From Membranipora membranacea (Eukaryota; Bryozoa; Gymnolaemata; Cheilostomatida; Membraniporidae), in the NCBI GenBank assembly GCA_914767715.1, contig OU612066.1, positions 24,278,283 to 24,342,282 of the forward strand: 64,000 nucleotides of DNA, written 5' to 3'. A program made the position numbers and the translations under genes. The notes below the pieces were generated by a model. It searched no databases and was not told the origin of the DNA. It was given only the letters and a program-made list of their open reading frames with translations. Shown here in pieces: positions 37,772 through 50,400 of this stretch. The first letter of the stretch is position 1; the number at the start of each line of letters is the position of its first letter.

Positions 37772-37847
37772 TAGCCTGTCTTGACAAGATGTGTTGAGGG
37801 GGGTGGTTGTCCCCCCCCCCTACAACAAAGCTTGTCAAAATAGGCTA
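37772..37847. repeat. MITE-like hairpin, TAGCCTGTCTTGACAAG family (third copy)
   Basis: This is a third, independent location of the element seen at 2112 and 9870. The left arm is TAGCCTGTCTTGACAAGATG, the right arm CTTGTCAAAATAGGCTA, with a C-run in the loop. It lies in the 3' untranslated or downstream region of the large gene. Confidence 0.6.
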
Positions 37848-39176
37848 AGCGCCAATGTACATTTTGTATGTTTCTCAAAACACATGAGTGTCTTTTGTCT
37901 TTGTCTTCTTCTTGGTGATGGCAGATTATACAAATTTACTATTTTATAGATTGTTTTTTATTATCATCGGTTTATGCTTCCACCATAGTATATTTTTTAT
38001 ATAAGGTGTGAACCTATTTAAGTAAACTACAATGATATTTTACCGATCCGTCCTGATTTTTCACCTCCCTCTTAATCCCTCCATACTCCTGCTCAACAGT
38101 GTGTACCATTTTATACCAAACTGCTTTCTCAAAACAAAAACTTATGTCTTGATATGTCTGCCATTAAAGAAATTTTTCTGTGTTTCACAGGGCTGGACCC
38201 TGGAGGCCAAATAAATTTGATATTTTATCAACTTATGCAAATTTGTCAAGCGGAATCAATGACGTCATACCAAAGTCTATTAAAAGTTTTACCGCACAGA
38301 ATTACAGCAGTGCTTATTCGAGCCATAACTACAATATCTACCTTTCCCACATTCAGATGGTAGCGGAAGCACAAGAAAGCTGCCAATGGCGAGATCAACC
38401 TAGCCCAGGAAATGAAATGTTTCTTTATCTGGTATATAGAACTCGCCAGGAAGGCTTGCAACCTAAACATTAAATTGACTATATATTCCAGCTCGGCAAA
38501 ACAAAAGCCAACAGATACAGATATACTATCATTCAAACCTAACACTGTACAATCATAGTCACAATCGTAAGTGAGCTACTGTTGTTGGGGGTGATGAAAT
38601 ACCTCAGTAGTCGCATCCTCTGATTATTTGACATAAAGTTTGACAGTTGTACGACCTTGAGTAACTCATTTAGACTTTACTAGTACGTGTCTCATGTCGT
38701 CAAAAATAATATAATATGTAGAAAGACACGATGGCCTAACAAAGTATTTGTAAGTTTATGTGTACTTGGTGGTTCAAGAAACTGGTGAAACAAGTTTTTC
38801 TGTTGTGTCTGACAACGCTATAATGTCAAGCATAGACTGTCCTCCGAGTAGTGCGATTGTCATGATATTTCATTTACCAATTTGTTCACTCCAAATTCTC
38901 TTCAGCTATGCGCATAAGTTTTGTGTAAAAAGACATGGCGACTTCAAATATTTGTATTCTTTATAAGTCTTGGGTGTACTTGACTAATGATGGTTCAAGA
39001 AAGGGATAAAACTAGTTTTTTCTGCTGTCTGACAAAGCTTTAATGTATTATATATACATTGCGCCCTTGCCAATGTGTTGGCTGTGATCCGACTGGCTGG
39101 TGCGTGGTTCATTCACCCGACAGCCAATCAGATAACACAACACAATGAGTCTTATCTTGAAAAGGTTGATCATCTA

Positions 39177-41624
39177 TCATTTGGTACAGACAACACACGT
39201 AACAGCCTTGTTAGGCTGATAAGGCGGGCAGTGTCCTGTAGTTCCATCTCCGTCACAGTCTACTGTCACAAAGTAGAGCACTGCACCATCTGTATCAGCC
39301 GCATTTCCAATTATGTACTCAGGGTTAGAATCTATACATTCAAACATCGATCGGTCATGCAGACCATCGTTGCAACTAGTCATTATGTACCCTGAAACAA
39401 GACGTTCGACAACATTGAAGGTAATAAGATGTCACTGATTAATGTCGTTTGATTCTCAAAGCTTGACAAGATTTCACCTAAATTGGTGTTTGCAGATTGG
39501 TTGTGTGCGTGTATAAATATTTTTCATTTCATTTTTGGCTGGCCATATCAGATGACTATCTATAAAATCTTACCATCATACTCTTTATACCAACTATCAG
39601 GGCATGTTTTCTTCCCAGGAAGCATCATTGTAGCTGATCTCCTTGAGAAGCATCTGGCACATGGTACATTTTGGTTGCGCGTTCCAGCAGGGAACAAACC
39701 CAGCTCACCATCCTCATACTCGACACCCTTAATTCGGGCGTTATAGTTATATGTTCCATCATGTTGAGGGTCAAATGGCATGCAAAGGAAATTTGCACCA
39801 CCCCCGGAGTTTGCTCTCCAATCAGCACCAGCAGCAAAACCTGCAACAAAATATATTGAAAGTGAAAGTGCTGTGGAATTGAAAATTCACCACACATTCT
39901 AACTACGTACCATCAAGGCAACAACAGAGGCACATGAAAAATGTTTGAATATGACAGTTCGACCTTCCATTGATCCTTCCTTATCATCTGATTTGTGATC
40001 ACTATGTCTAACCTCTTTGGGTTGGAAAGTTTGCTTGTACAGTTATATAATTGGCACCAGGAGCAAAACCTGAATTACAATATAAAAATAGTCGTTGTAG
40101 TGCTGTTGGACCATGTTTCACCTTAAACATACCGCCATCTTGACTACCAAACATCAGTGGGACAAAATAGACAAATAAAAACAATCCGAATATGATCAGC
40201 AGACTTCAGTCTTATATCCTAAGTTTTGCTCTGACTTCTCATCTGGTTGGACGCCTATTTCGCTTGTGTATCTATAAGCTTGAATTAACAGTCGTACAAG
40301 ATACTCACCTTCATAAATAAGTGAAGTGTTGGTTGGACAGGATTTACGTCCCCATCTTGTGTACACAGATCCACTGCTAGACACACTTCCTGTCTGCAGG
40401 CTGTTCTGATCACCTACCAGGTAAAATAACATTTTGCACTTCTAGATATTCTTATGTTATTGTTGACTCATATACATGATAATACGCTTGGCAATATGCA
40501 TGGCAATCCGCATGGCAATACGCATGGCAATGTGCATGGCAATATGCATGGCATTACATATGGCAAAACACATGGCAATACACACGGCAATACACACATC
40601 AATACACACAGCAAGCCTTGCGTGCGGTTCAGAGATTAATTACAGATGAACATGGTAACTCGAATCGCAAATCAAAATGACCAAGTACAAGCCATCTTAT
40701 TTTATAACAGACTCAATACAGCTCTTGCATATACCTGGTCCTCCGAAGCCTTGATGTTTGAAATGAGCGTTGAAAGCACTCAATGCATCTTCTAGTACAG
40801 CAGAGCTGACCTGTCTCTTTAACGCTGTCACAAACCTGCTGTGAGCTGGAGCGCTATCCTGAACAGGTCTGTTGCAGCCACACTGCAATTATAACTAAAG
40901 CAAATAAAAATATTTTCGCGAAGGGGGAGGTGAAAATATGAGGAAAAAGAAGTTTACTGTAAATGCATAGGTGATAAACATATCTTTTTCACACATGAAG
41001 AAAAAAGATAACTATCTATAATAGTATCCGTTCTTACCTTTTCTATCTTAGACTGAAGTTCAGAGATCTGTTCATCTTTAGTCTGCATACTTAGCCTCAG
41101 CTCCTTTAGCTCCTCCTGGTTGGATTTGATTGAACCTTCTGCTAAGCTCAGTCTATCAGCTAGCTCATCAATGGATGAAGTAGCTGAACACTGTCCAAAT
41201 ATCACTAGTATAACCAGGCATAATGCCTGTAACCTGAAAAAAGCGTTAACCTTGAAAACCCAATTTCCTCATTTTTTAGTTCTGTCACCGTACATGACAG
41301 AAAATTATAAATTATGTTTGAAAAACTTCAGAAGTAACAACCAGCAATGTTCCAAGGTCATTTTCCCGATGGACGTCCAAGCCTCCAATCAAGTGTGAAG
41401 CTATAAACTAGTGGTCTAATCGGCAGCAAGACAACTTGGCCCCGTCTAAACAAGTTGTCATGAATGCGGTAAAACTTCAAAAGTAGTAGCCAGAAAGGTC
41501 TTTTTCCCCGTGGGATGTCCAAACCTCCAAACATGAATGAATCTTTGAACTAGTGGTACAATCAAGTAACTGTCTGTCATACAGTGACTGATCCCTTAGC
41601 CACTCACCTCCACAGAATTTCCAT
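39177..41624 (-). CDS. Secreted C4-domain protein, diverged third paralogue
   Basis: Six minus-strand exons join in frame to 315 aa: 41608-41624, 41038-41233, 40735-40882, 40309-40413, 39574-39840, 39177-39391 (948 nt with stop TGA). The start exon gives MEILW, completed across the intron to a signal peptide (MEILWRLQALCLVILVIFGQ). A coiled coil follows (about 27-71). A 49-residue exon absent from the tandem pair contains CGCNRPVQDSAP, two Cys and GFGGPG. The C4-type domain (about 135-315) shows GSVYTRWGRKSCP, PCARC, HCPPY and TCVVC. It has no Gly-X-Y repeats, and the RKKR site of the other copies is missing. The last two coding exons keep the phases of the tandem pair, with lengths of 267 and 215 nt against 267 and 212. 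Confidence 0.82.
40008..40069 (-). pseudogene. Relic of a C4-domain exon inside the third paralogue
   Basis: Read on the minus strand after a good acceptor (GTAATTCAG), the frame gives GFAPGANYITVQANF and then stops at 40008-40010. The start matches GFAAGADWRAN, the beginning of the real exon at 39574-39840, and uses the same phase. It is probably the remnant of a duplicated penultimate exon. Its splice acceptor looks usable. Confidence 0.55.
40478..40615 (+). repeat. 12-bp minisatellite CATGGCAATRCG in intron 3 of the third C4 gene
   Basis: About eleven imperfect tandem copies of CATGGCAAT(A/G)CG fill about 140 bp. The open frame through them (GNTHGNTH-like) follows from a repeat unit divisible by three and is not evidence of coding. 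Confidence 0.85.
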
Positions 41625-41810
41625 ATTGTAGCGGGTGTATCATGCGATGGATAGAGAACCATGCAACTGTTACCTCACAACAGATCAGTGTATATATATC
41701 ACTTACAGCACAATCCGTCTACACTGTAGCTATCAGGTGTCACCACATGTCAATTCTCATTTTTAGCCTCAGATTCACAGGAAATATCCTCAATATTCAG
41801 CTTTCTCAGG

Positions 41811-41905
41811 AAGGCCAGTTGGTTGGACAGGCCTTGCGTCCCCATTATGTGCTCGTAGATCCACTGCTTGACACACTTCTTGTCTGCAAGGCGCGTGGTT
41901 CTCAC
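41811..41905 (-). pseudogene. Dead copy of a C4-domain exon upstream of the third paralogue
   Basis: On the minus strand this aligns base for base over most of its length with the functional exon at 40309-40413. It keeps GS and WGRKACPTN but has an in-frame TAA at 41845-41847 where the functional copy has AGA before WGR. The acceptor AG has become AC (41906 side). It is the remains of a fourth gene copy, so the cluster was once larger. Confidence 0.7.
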
Positions 41906-42034
41906 GTACCACTCAGCAGACTTATTGCATTGAGAATTATCAACATCTTGGCAATGTATAGCCAATATTGGTGCACAAAACGTTTTCACAACAGAGAGCA
42001 ATTTGCTAAAAATTCAACATAATCTAAAAAAGAC

Positions 42035-44470
42035 GTGTCAAATATTTATTTCGCTTTTGTTACCAGATCTCTGTTATTTATGATTATATCATATTATTAT
42101 ATATATTATATATATTGGCACATGTCTGTGATTTTCTCAGGTTCGAGTAGAGAAATCACTGGTGGTTCCACAACTAGCTAGAGTAAAAAGATTAGAAGTA
42201 GTAGTAGTTCTTCACTTGTATAATAGAAGAGGTATTCACGACCCAAGGGTGTTGGGGGCTGGAACAATCAACCTTGAAAGCTCCCCCAATGGGATTCGTA
42301 CCCACAACTCTTGCTGCACTATTCGCCTGGCAGTGAATAGCAAGCGCGCTAACCAATTGCGCCATCTCACCATCCCCAAAAAAAGAATGTGTTGATGGCG
42401 ATAATTAGCATGCCCGCTATTCACTACTCAGAGTTGTGTTCTCTTGTCCCATAGCTCATTCCACTCCACCATTGCCACCCTATGTAACACAGCGTACGTG
42501 TTAGGGTTGTTGGCCTCACATGGCCCTTTGCTGGGACCCCTTGAAAGTGAGTTTTCAGCTGTCTTTCCAGCTTGTCAGCATGTCTTTCCATGCTGTCACA
42601 TGTCTTTCCATGAGTCAGTCAGAATACAATAGTAGAAGAATAGGGCAAGACCGGGCGCTGACATAAAAGAATTTGGTTTCTGCACTATTCAAAATAGTTA
42701 TCTGATTAGAGAGTTGGATAAAATGGAGTTGTCTTAATGGTGAAACTACAATAGATAATAAATAGTTAAATCAAAGAGTTGGTTAAACGTCCTCTAAAGC
42801 TAAGTGAAACCCATAAACCATAGACATGTGTTTTGTCTATGGTGAAAACTTTAAAGCTACAGGTAACAAAACAGAGGAATTAAGTAAAGAGGAAACCTAA
42901 GGACGAAAGCATAACTGGTACCAGGAGTATTGCTTTAGCCTAGTTCACCGTGGCCGCGTGAACAAGGCTAGTATTATTTAACTTACAAAGTGAATCACAT
43001 TGACAGCTGTGTAAAACTTTCAGTTTGTTGTATCATTTACATCATTTAAAGCCATACCTGTTTGTATAACAGTATGAGATCGAAAAAAACCTCATTCATC
43101 AATCTTCTCAGCCATCATAAGGCCACCAGCATCAGCAGCAACAAGACAAATCAGCTTTGGAGTTTGTTGGTTTGATTATAAGCAGTTGCAGTGCGAGCGA
43201 CTGATTATTTGACGTAAAGTGCGTAGTTACCAATTGTTGGTAGTCATGTCAAATAGAGGTAATAGCTAATGATCATTGTCACAAACAAGCATCATTGCGC
43301 CCAAAATATTATCAAGTCCATGGCTGTTTCATGCCACAATTGATAGTGACTAAATACAACCGTCTAGATCTAGGGCCACTAGAGTTGAGCGGACAATTTC
43401 TTCCTCAAAGATTATAAATTATTATTTTGATTATGTTTCTACCTATTAGAAAATTGACATAAATCATAAAATTGAACAGGACTAGTTGTCTTATCTTTGA
43501 TGGTTTGGTTTGAGGAGGATAATTGAAGATTATGACTTACAGGCTTCAGAATTTTAATTTAGAATGTTAGAAATATATTTGATTTAAAATTGGAAAAAAA
43601 CCTTCCAGATGCCTCATATTAAAAATGCCAATTATAATCATACATTGATAGTCGTTTGCAACGGCAAAAACAGAAACGAAACAGTGTCTTTAATGCATAA
43701 CCGTAAGCTATGAGTCGGTCAAGCTTACAGAGTGAAGCCAGGAATAACAGCATAAATAATTATGGAACAAAGTTAAAAACTGTATTCAGATTTTAGTACC
43801 AACTAGTTCATTTATGTATACATATAGATGATCAACAATAGCATTGAGCAAGTGTTAACGAAAATGTGAATGATTTACGGTATATAGGGTGGAAAATTGA
43901 AACCACAATGATATATTATTGTTGATATAGAAACATAGATGTGACAATTCTGTACCCAGCTAAAAATAGTGAAACGCAAAAGACCTGTAAAAATAGTTGG
44001 TCTGTTCTTCTTCATAATTATTATATACAACAAGTTACCTGAGTTTAGTAAGGATAATAATACAATGATGCATTAGAGACTACAGAATTTTGTACGACAA
44101 TATTTGTGCACCAATTTCTCAGAATTCAGGTTGAAGTGCTAACAATGTAATTTATTTATCAGATTACGTTCAAATGCCTTGAAAAACTCTCTTGTTATAG
44201 ACTTAGTCGTAAGGCACAAAAAAGAGTAAGTGGATTTGATGTGTAGAGTGCATAGATATTCAGCATTATATAATAGCATACTGCTCAATCAATCAAGTGA
44301 GCACGCACTGCTGAATCGGAGTTGTCTCAACATAACTCGAGACAAAACAACTCCGAAAATAGCATGTTTTTGCTCCAGTTGGTCCGACAGGTTAAGTCTT
44401 AAGAGTGACTTCGAAATGTAATTGTCATGTGAGAAGCGATGTTTATGAAGCTAAGAGATTCGCCAGAACT
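42035..44470. other. Gene-poor spacer with one SINE
   Basis: Apart from a TATATA tract at 42095-42117 and the SINE at 42240-42375 I see no exon here. The right edge (just below 44471) should hold the 3' untranslated region of the next minus-strand gene. Confidence 0.4.
42240..42375 (-). repeat. tRNA-derived SINE (family 1), best preserved copy
   Basis: On the minus strand a tRNA-like head is readable: GATGGCGCAATTGGTTAGCG (A box) and GGTACGAATCC (B box) about 50 bp later, followed by GGGGGAGC and the body CAAGGTTGATTGTTCCAGCC. A truncated relative lies at 32370-32505. The extended anticodon region argues against a functional tRNA. Confidence 0.7.
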
Positions 44471-47400
44471 TCAGAACCTTTCTTCTTCTGTATCATATTG
44501 TTCTAAGAACCTGAACTGATCGGTGATACCTACAAATATACATATGAATCTTAGATAATAATCAACCTTTTCATTTGACAGTGTTTGAGGAAAAAAGATG
44601 TTAAATTTGTTTGATGAGAAAGTTAACATGAGGCCAACCAATAAAGTTCTACCAAATCAGTTTCATAAAAAGATTCTATTCACGTTATTTATAAGTCAAA
44701 GATTTTATCAGTTTTGAACTCAAGACTCTTGCAATCAAACGTTCCGCTGTCTGATAATAGGTAAACTATTTAATTTTGATCCAGCTGATCTGAGATAACA
44801 TTGAATTGCACCAGATGATCTTAGTACAACTAAGCAGCTATTATTTCTGTATATATATCTGTTTCAATTATAAGATGAGTCTTTTATTGCCCCGGATATT
44901 GACATCGTGAGAATGTAATATGTATCAAAGAGTCGAACAAAGCAGTTATTCCACAATTTTGAAGATTACATCTGCCTCATGATCACTGTAGTTCCATGGT
45001 TAGGCCTGAGCTAAATTTGAGGGATTCGAACCATGGGAATATCTCCCGATTCACACTGAGCTATTTGTTGTACAGCAAGCTGACGTGGCCAGGGTAACAC
45101 AGCTCTATTCATGGGAATGGAAGCATATTTCATAGGGCGAGCCAAGAGGTGACAACTCAGCTCAATCTAGGCCGACCTCAAAATTCACATGGAAACATTG
45201 TGATTGACAGACAACTTTCTAGCAATTGATGTGGTAGTTACAGTAATGTTTCTTTAAAAATCCTACATCTAGTTAATTTCCATCAATATCAGTTTGGAAG
45301 TTGTTCTGAAGTTTTGGAACTAAAGTTTTGGAGATATATAAAAGCCTCTTATTGAAAAATTAGAATTGATTATTGAATTGAAGCTAGATTAGATAACTGC
45401 AAATTGGTGTGTGTGGGTTTGGCATTATTAACTGCACCTTTTTGGTTTCCCATGAAGCCATGAAGGGTATTTAGTCAGGCTGTACCTAAGGCCAAAAGCT
45501 TTTGTCCTATCCCAAGTCACAGATATAAAAATGAAATGTAAAACCAACCAAAAAAAAACCATCATGCTGTAGTTTTTCCTATCTTCATTTAATGCTAGAG
45601 TCACCATATACTTGATCAGCTGGTACATAACAGGTTGTTGTCAGCTCAGAGCACCTGCAGGGCTTGTCATAATCTGAGCTGAAGGCCCCAGTATCTCAGG
45701 GTTAATACAAAAAGAATATGCCTCAAGAATATTAAGAGTAGGGGATTTAGTAACCAGTTACATGGCTGTGAGTGTGAGTTATTAGGGCTGAATTACATGA
45801 ACTACCGCCCCGCCCTTAGCTTCTATCTCATAACACATTCCATGATCAGTTCATCTGTACGCTAACGCAGCGGAATGAAAACAACTGGGGGACTAAGTTT
45901 CCTGGAATGCCAACTTTCCGGGGGCGGGCTTTGCAGGTCAGCCTTTAATACCTTCAAAAATAATGTTGTCTCTAGTGGAAAACTCAAGCTAAGTGAGATT
46001 CAAGAGAGCAAATCATTTTACAAAAGAAACATAACAAAAACATCTCAATCAAACAATAGAAGCAGACAGTGAATAGCTTGAATAGCTCACTGCTTGATTT
46101 ATGAATAAATTGGAGCCCGCTGTAAATATTTTATCATAGCGCTGCAATTGTAAACCTTAGCATTCCAAGCATTGATAAGCAAAACAAAAACGACAATGCC
46201 TGTGTAAAGTTGTCATTCAATACGTTCCAGGTTAAGATCAATGGCTTGAGCTAGTAGAATAATCATGCCAGAGTGTCCGTTGGGCTGTGCATTAGCGCTG
46301 AGTTGAGTTAATACAAATAGCAAAATCAAACTTTGAAATTGTTGTAAAATGTTTCAGGTTTCACAAAACAAATTAGCTCTAATATGCTTTTCAAAGTTAA
46401 CAGACTTGACAGAAAAGCTGTATTCTTTGGCAATTAATCAGAAACGTAGAAAAGCAGCAGACCAGTAATGCAAATACAAGAAACTTATGCATAATTAGAA
46501 CAGGGGTATATTTAAATAACACCTTGAATTATAGTTGATAAGATCTGTCTAACTGTTTGATGACCAATACACATTTGAGCATAAAAGTTACCCTGGGGTG
46601 TGATCACTGCCCTAAACCTCACCGGCCAACAACCAATACCACTCGTATCAATAGATCAGATAGACCACTTATTACCCTAAACCAGAACCCAAGATTTGCT
46701 GCGATCTTACTCAGCCTATTGCTTTGCCTCCAATCAGGAAAACATACCGAACCTCAACACAAATTCCTTCCCGAACCAAGCAACAGAGTTTACAGCAGTA
46801 AACCTAAATTATTAAAACATCAAGAAGCATGACAGGATAATTTTTGAAATTTTGACAGGGCATAGATATTCTCATTGGTGGAGATTTTGAGGCTCAAAAC
46901 AATGCGGTACCAAGAAGGCAACTACGCAACTAGTCACTATAGTATAATAAAATTCTGTTGGGTTGCTTGCAAATCTCCAGAAGAATACTAGTTTGTGAAG
47001 TAAATTTTGTAAAGCGTCGAATATTGTGTACACCACGTAGACTGTATAACCTACCCAGTGACTTTATTGTAGATTGACTGCCGCTCCTCTCCCTGTGACC
47101 TTGACCCTGGGTCTCCTGCTGAGCCTGAGTATTCTTAGGAGTTGGCTTTTCCTGTGGGCTCTCCTCTATTGTATTAATTCTGCGTCTGTGTGGGTTCTAT
47201 AGGAAGATAAGGGGATAAACTGAGTGTTTATATGGTAGGGAAAATCTTCAAAGTGTTGCGAAAAAAAAAAATGCCATATACAACGACTGTGGAGGCAAGA
47301 TGCCCGCCTCCAACGATAGATTTTACTCTTACAGTTAACATATTGGTTGTCCCAACTTTGAATCTAGTGGAGGCATTTATTTTACATCAGCATTTTATGA

Positions 47401-50400
47401 ATGGCTATAGCAATTTTTACAGTGCTAACACCAAAGAGTTACTCCTTGCTAACACCTATGAAGAAGGCATATTTCAAGTTCTAACAAAATATACTCCTCC
47501 TCTGAAATGATATAAAATCAATAACACCCACTGTCTGGAGAGCATACGTTTGCTCCTTGTCATCTCATAACATCTTCACGATGTACTTATGACTCACGAC
47601 AAGCACTTAAATAAGCCAGGTAAGTCGTCTCCTCTTTGAAAAGTGCTACCCTCATCAGAATCAATTCTAGTCAATTTAAGCATCGATACAATAATTTGAT
47701 CAAAGTATGGACTCATAAACCCTAATCATCCGCTTGATCTCACGCCTTCGAGTGCCGACATAATTACACCATTTGAGAACGATTATTATCCAGCCAGTGA
47801 ATGGCAGACCATGCTAGGTGGTCGCACTTTCCTCCGTGTAGCTTCAGTGGGCTGGGAGATGAGCCGCGACAAATTTCTCCCAATAAAAAATAAGTAGGGG
47901 CCTCAGGCTTTGATTAGTGCGGAGAAAATTTTTTTACCTCAATGGTGAGAATTCCATGCATGTACTCGTGCATTGCCTGACAAAGCCTGTGAAATGCAAG
48001 CTGGCTAGCTTCTACGTAAATCATATGGGTCTATGAGCTTGGATCTAAGAAATTGGTCTAATTGTGACGCTATCATTTCGCTACAATATGTTGTTGATCA
48101 TAGGGGGAGATGGAATGAAAAAATTAACTACGCATGAGCAGTTTGGAATCATTTAGCAGTTGGAAGAGAGTGAGGCAAACACTGGATGCATAGGTGAAAA
48201 ATATTTTTTTGGGATGCAACATATTGAGAATGTAATATTGAAACAATTGCAAATTATTTCAAATTTTCTCAATCTGGGGAAGAGGGATGCATGAAACTAG
48301 AAGTCTTACCGGGTCCCAGGAATGGTACTGTGAGTAAAAATGTAATAACAAAATATGAAGCTGAAAGATAGCAATGTAATCAACAGGGTCAGATTGAGAA
48401 GCTGGGAGCAAACTTGATCCAATTTTCCCACACTCTGGTTGATCCCATTCTACTGGGGCGCCATTGGCAGCTCAAATAGGGCAACTCCGAATCAAGGCAA
48501 TTTGTATCAGACTTGTTCTAGGTGTAAACTATGAGTAACTTACACCTCTATGTATGCATGGTTAGAAATTTTATATCATAAGTATCAGTAATGCCCAGGG
48601 AAACATACACACACTTAATTAATTACATTCTAGCCTTCGAACTGCCCTCACGGGAGTTAGTCATTGTCGAACAGACAAATGAAATTTTGTTCAGAAGAAA
48701 AGCAAAGATGCCTAATGGTCATGTGATTAAAATTTCTTTTTTTATTAAGACATTTGACTCACCAATCTATCAGGAACATCAGCTGCTTGTTGTATACCTC
48801 CATTGAGAGCGTTTTTCTTCATCACCTGTGCGTACAAATGTTCGTCCAGCTGTTGCTGTGCTGCTGCCGTATTATTACTGCTATTATCCCTGTTGTTAGA
48901 TTGATCAGCAGCACCCATAGAAGTCTGCCTACGCACCATGTGACCATTTAAGTGTGAGCTTTTCAGCTTACCGTCCCTTGGTAAAGATGTAAATCGCGGC
49001 TCAAAGTTGTCGCTTCTCTCCAAAGCTGACCCGCTCAGATATCTAGCGGGCACCCTTTCAGCTGCCCCGAAAGGAGTTGTGATTACTCCTGCTGCTCCAG
49101 GCCTATTCAGGAAACCGTTCGATCTGTACTGGACATCTTGGTCTCGAGGTTTGCCGATATCTTCGTTGTTAGGCGAATGATTTGATGGTTTCGGAGGTGC
49201 TTTGCGTTTCTTACTACTGTTGTTTTTACGTTTTGGTTTGTTTGGAATGTTTGCTCTTGGTCTTACCAACCAATCTCCAACACGGGTTTTCCCGATAATA
49301 TCGAAATAGTCTGCTCGAGAGAAATAGTCCTCTCTTTTACACACATACAGAGGGCGCCCTTTGTGTTCATGGATTGTGTCCGTAAGTTTTTCATATAGGC
49401 TTTGATGAAATGCAAGAGTATTTTGATTAGCAGCCTCTCCGATCTGGTAATTCAGAGATTGAGTTGACATGGCAAGACGCTGAGGGTCATATCGACCGTG
49501 TATATTGAAGCTAGGGACTCGCTGTGGTAAGTTGTCTCTCCCTTGGTTAGGGTTAAACTGTGAAGGATTATAATACGGATTGTCAGCTAACGGGTTCGGT
49601 CTAAATTCTCCGACATCTAGCCCTTTGTTCTCGTAAGAGTTTGCTACAAAACAACAGAGTATAGGAGACTAAACAAAATTGAGTGGTCGCCATTCAGTTG
49701 GTCAACAAACTGCCAATACACGAAACCACCCAAGTGGCATTTGCTGAGTAAACTTTTCACCCTCTTGGATAAGATTATTATGATCACATAACAATGTGTA
49801 CACAAACTATGAGAGATCACTGCACAGATTGACCGAAATAAGCCCTCTTGCCTGGATCGAGATTACTTCCACTTTGCAATGCAATGCACGTGGATGTTAA
49901 CATCCCCAGCCCGAAAAGTTTGAGAAAGCCTTGACACATGCAAAAGGCAAGGCAGCGTCAAATATTTCCATGCACATTTTTAGAGATCAAACTAAATTAA
50001 AAAATTAGAGCTGCATGCACCATTCCTGTCATGCACCCATCGTGCCATACCCTAAACCGCCAAGGAGAGGGTAGGGGTTAAGAGGTTACAGGCCTTTAAT
50101 TGGTGGGTGGGGGTTAGCAAAGTCATGCCGGCTGCCAGAGTGATAAAAAACTTAAAATTATCGTGGCAATTTTTCTTTTGCAATAGCACAAATAACATAA
50201 TGGTTGTGTTTAGCTCAAAAAGTACAAGTTGAGGTGATAATGTGCATTTAGAGCATTGTTCTCTTATCCTTCTCTTCAATCCAGCTACTTTTATTGATCA
50301 ATCAATAACTTTCAAACTATAATCCCGCACACAATACATTATAGAACAGGCAATACATACACACACATGTACAAATAAAGCGCTGGGTGTAGTAGTGGTA

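Noticed and set aside
40454-40639. His/Gly/Asn-rich open frame
   Set aside because: It is the translation of a 12-bp tandem repeat inside an intron.
42240-42375. Functional tRNA gene
   Set aside because: The A and B boxes are present but the anticodon region is too long and the stems do not close; a second copy shares a non-tRNA body, so it is a SINE.
46557-46832. 91-codon plus-strand frame with a hydrophobic patch
   Set aside because: It has no splice context, domain or paralogue, and it lies in an intron of the minus-strand gene.
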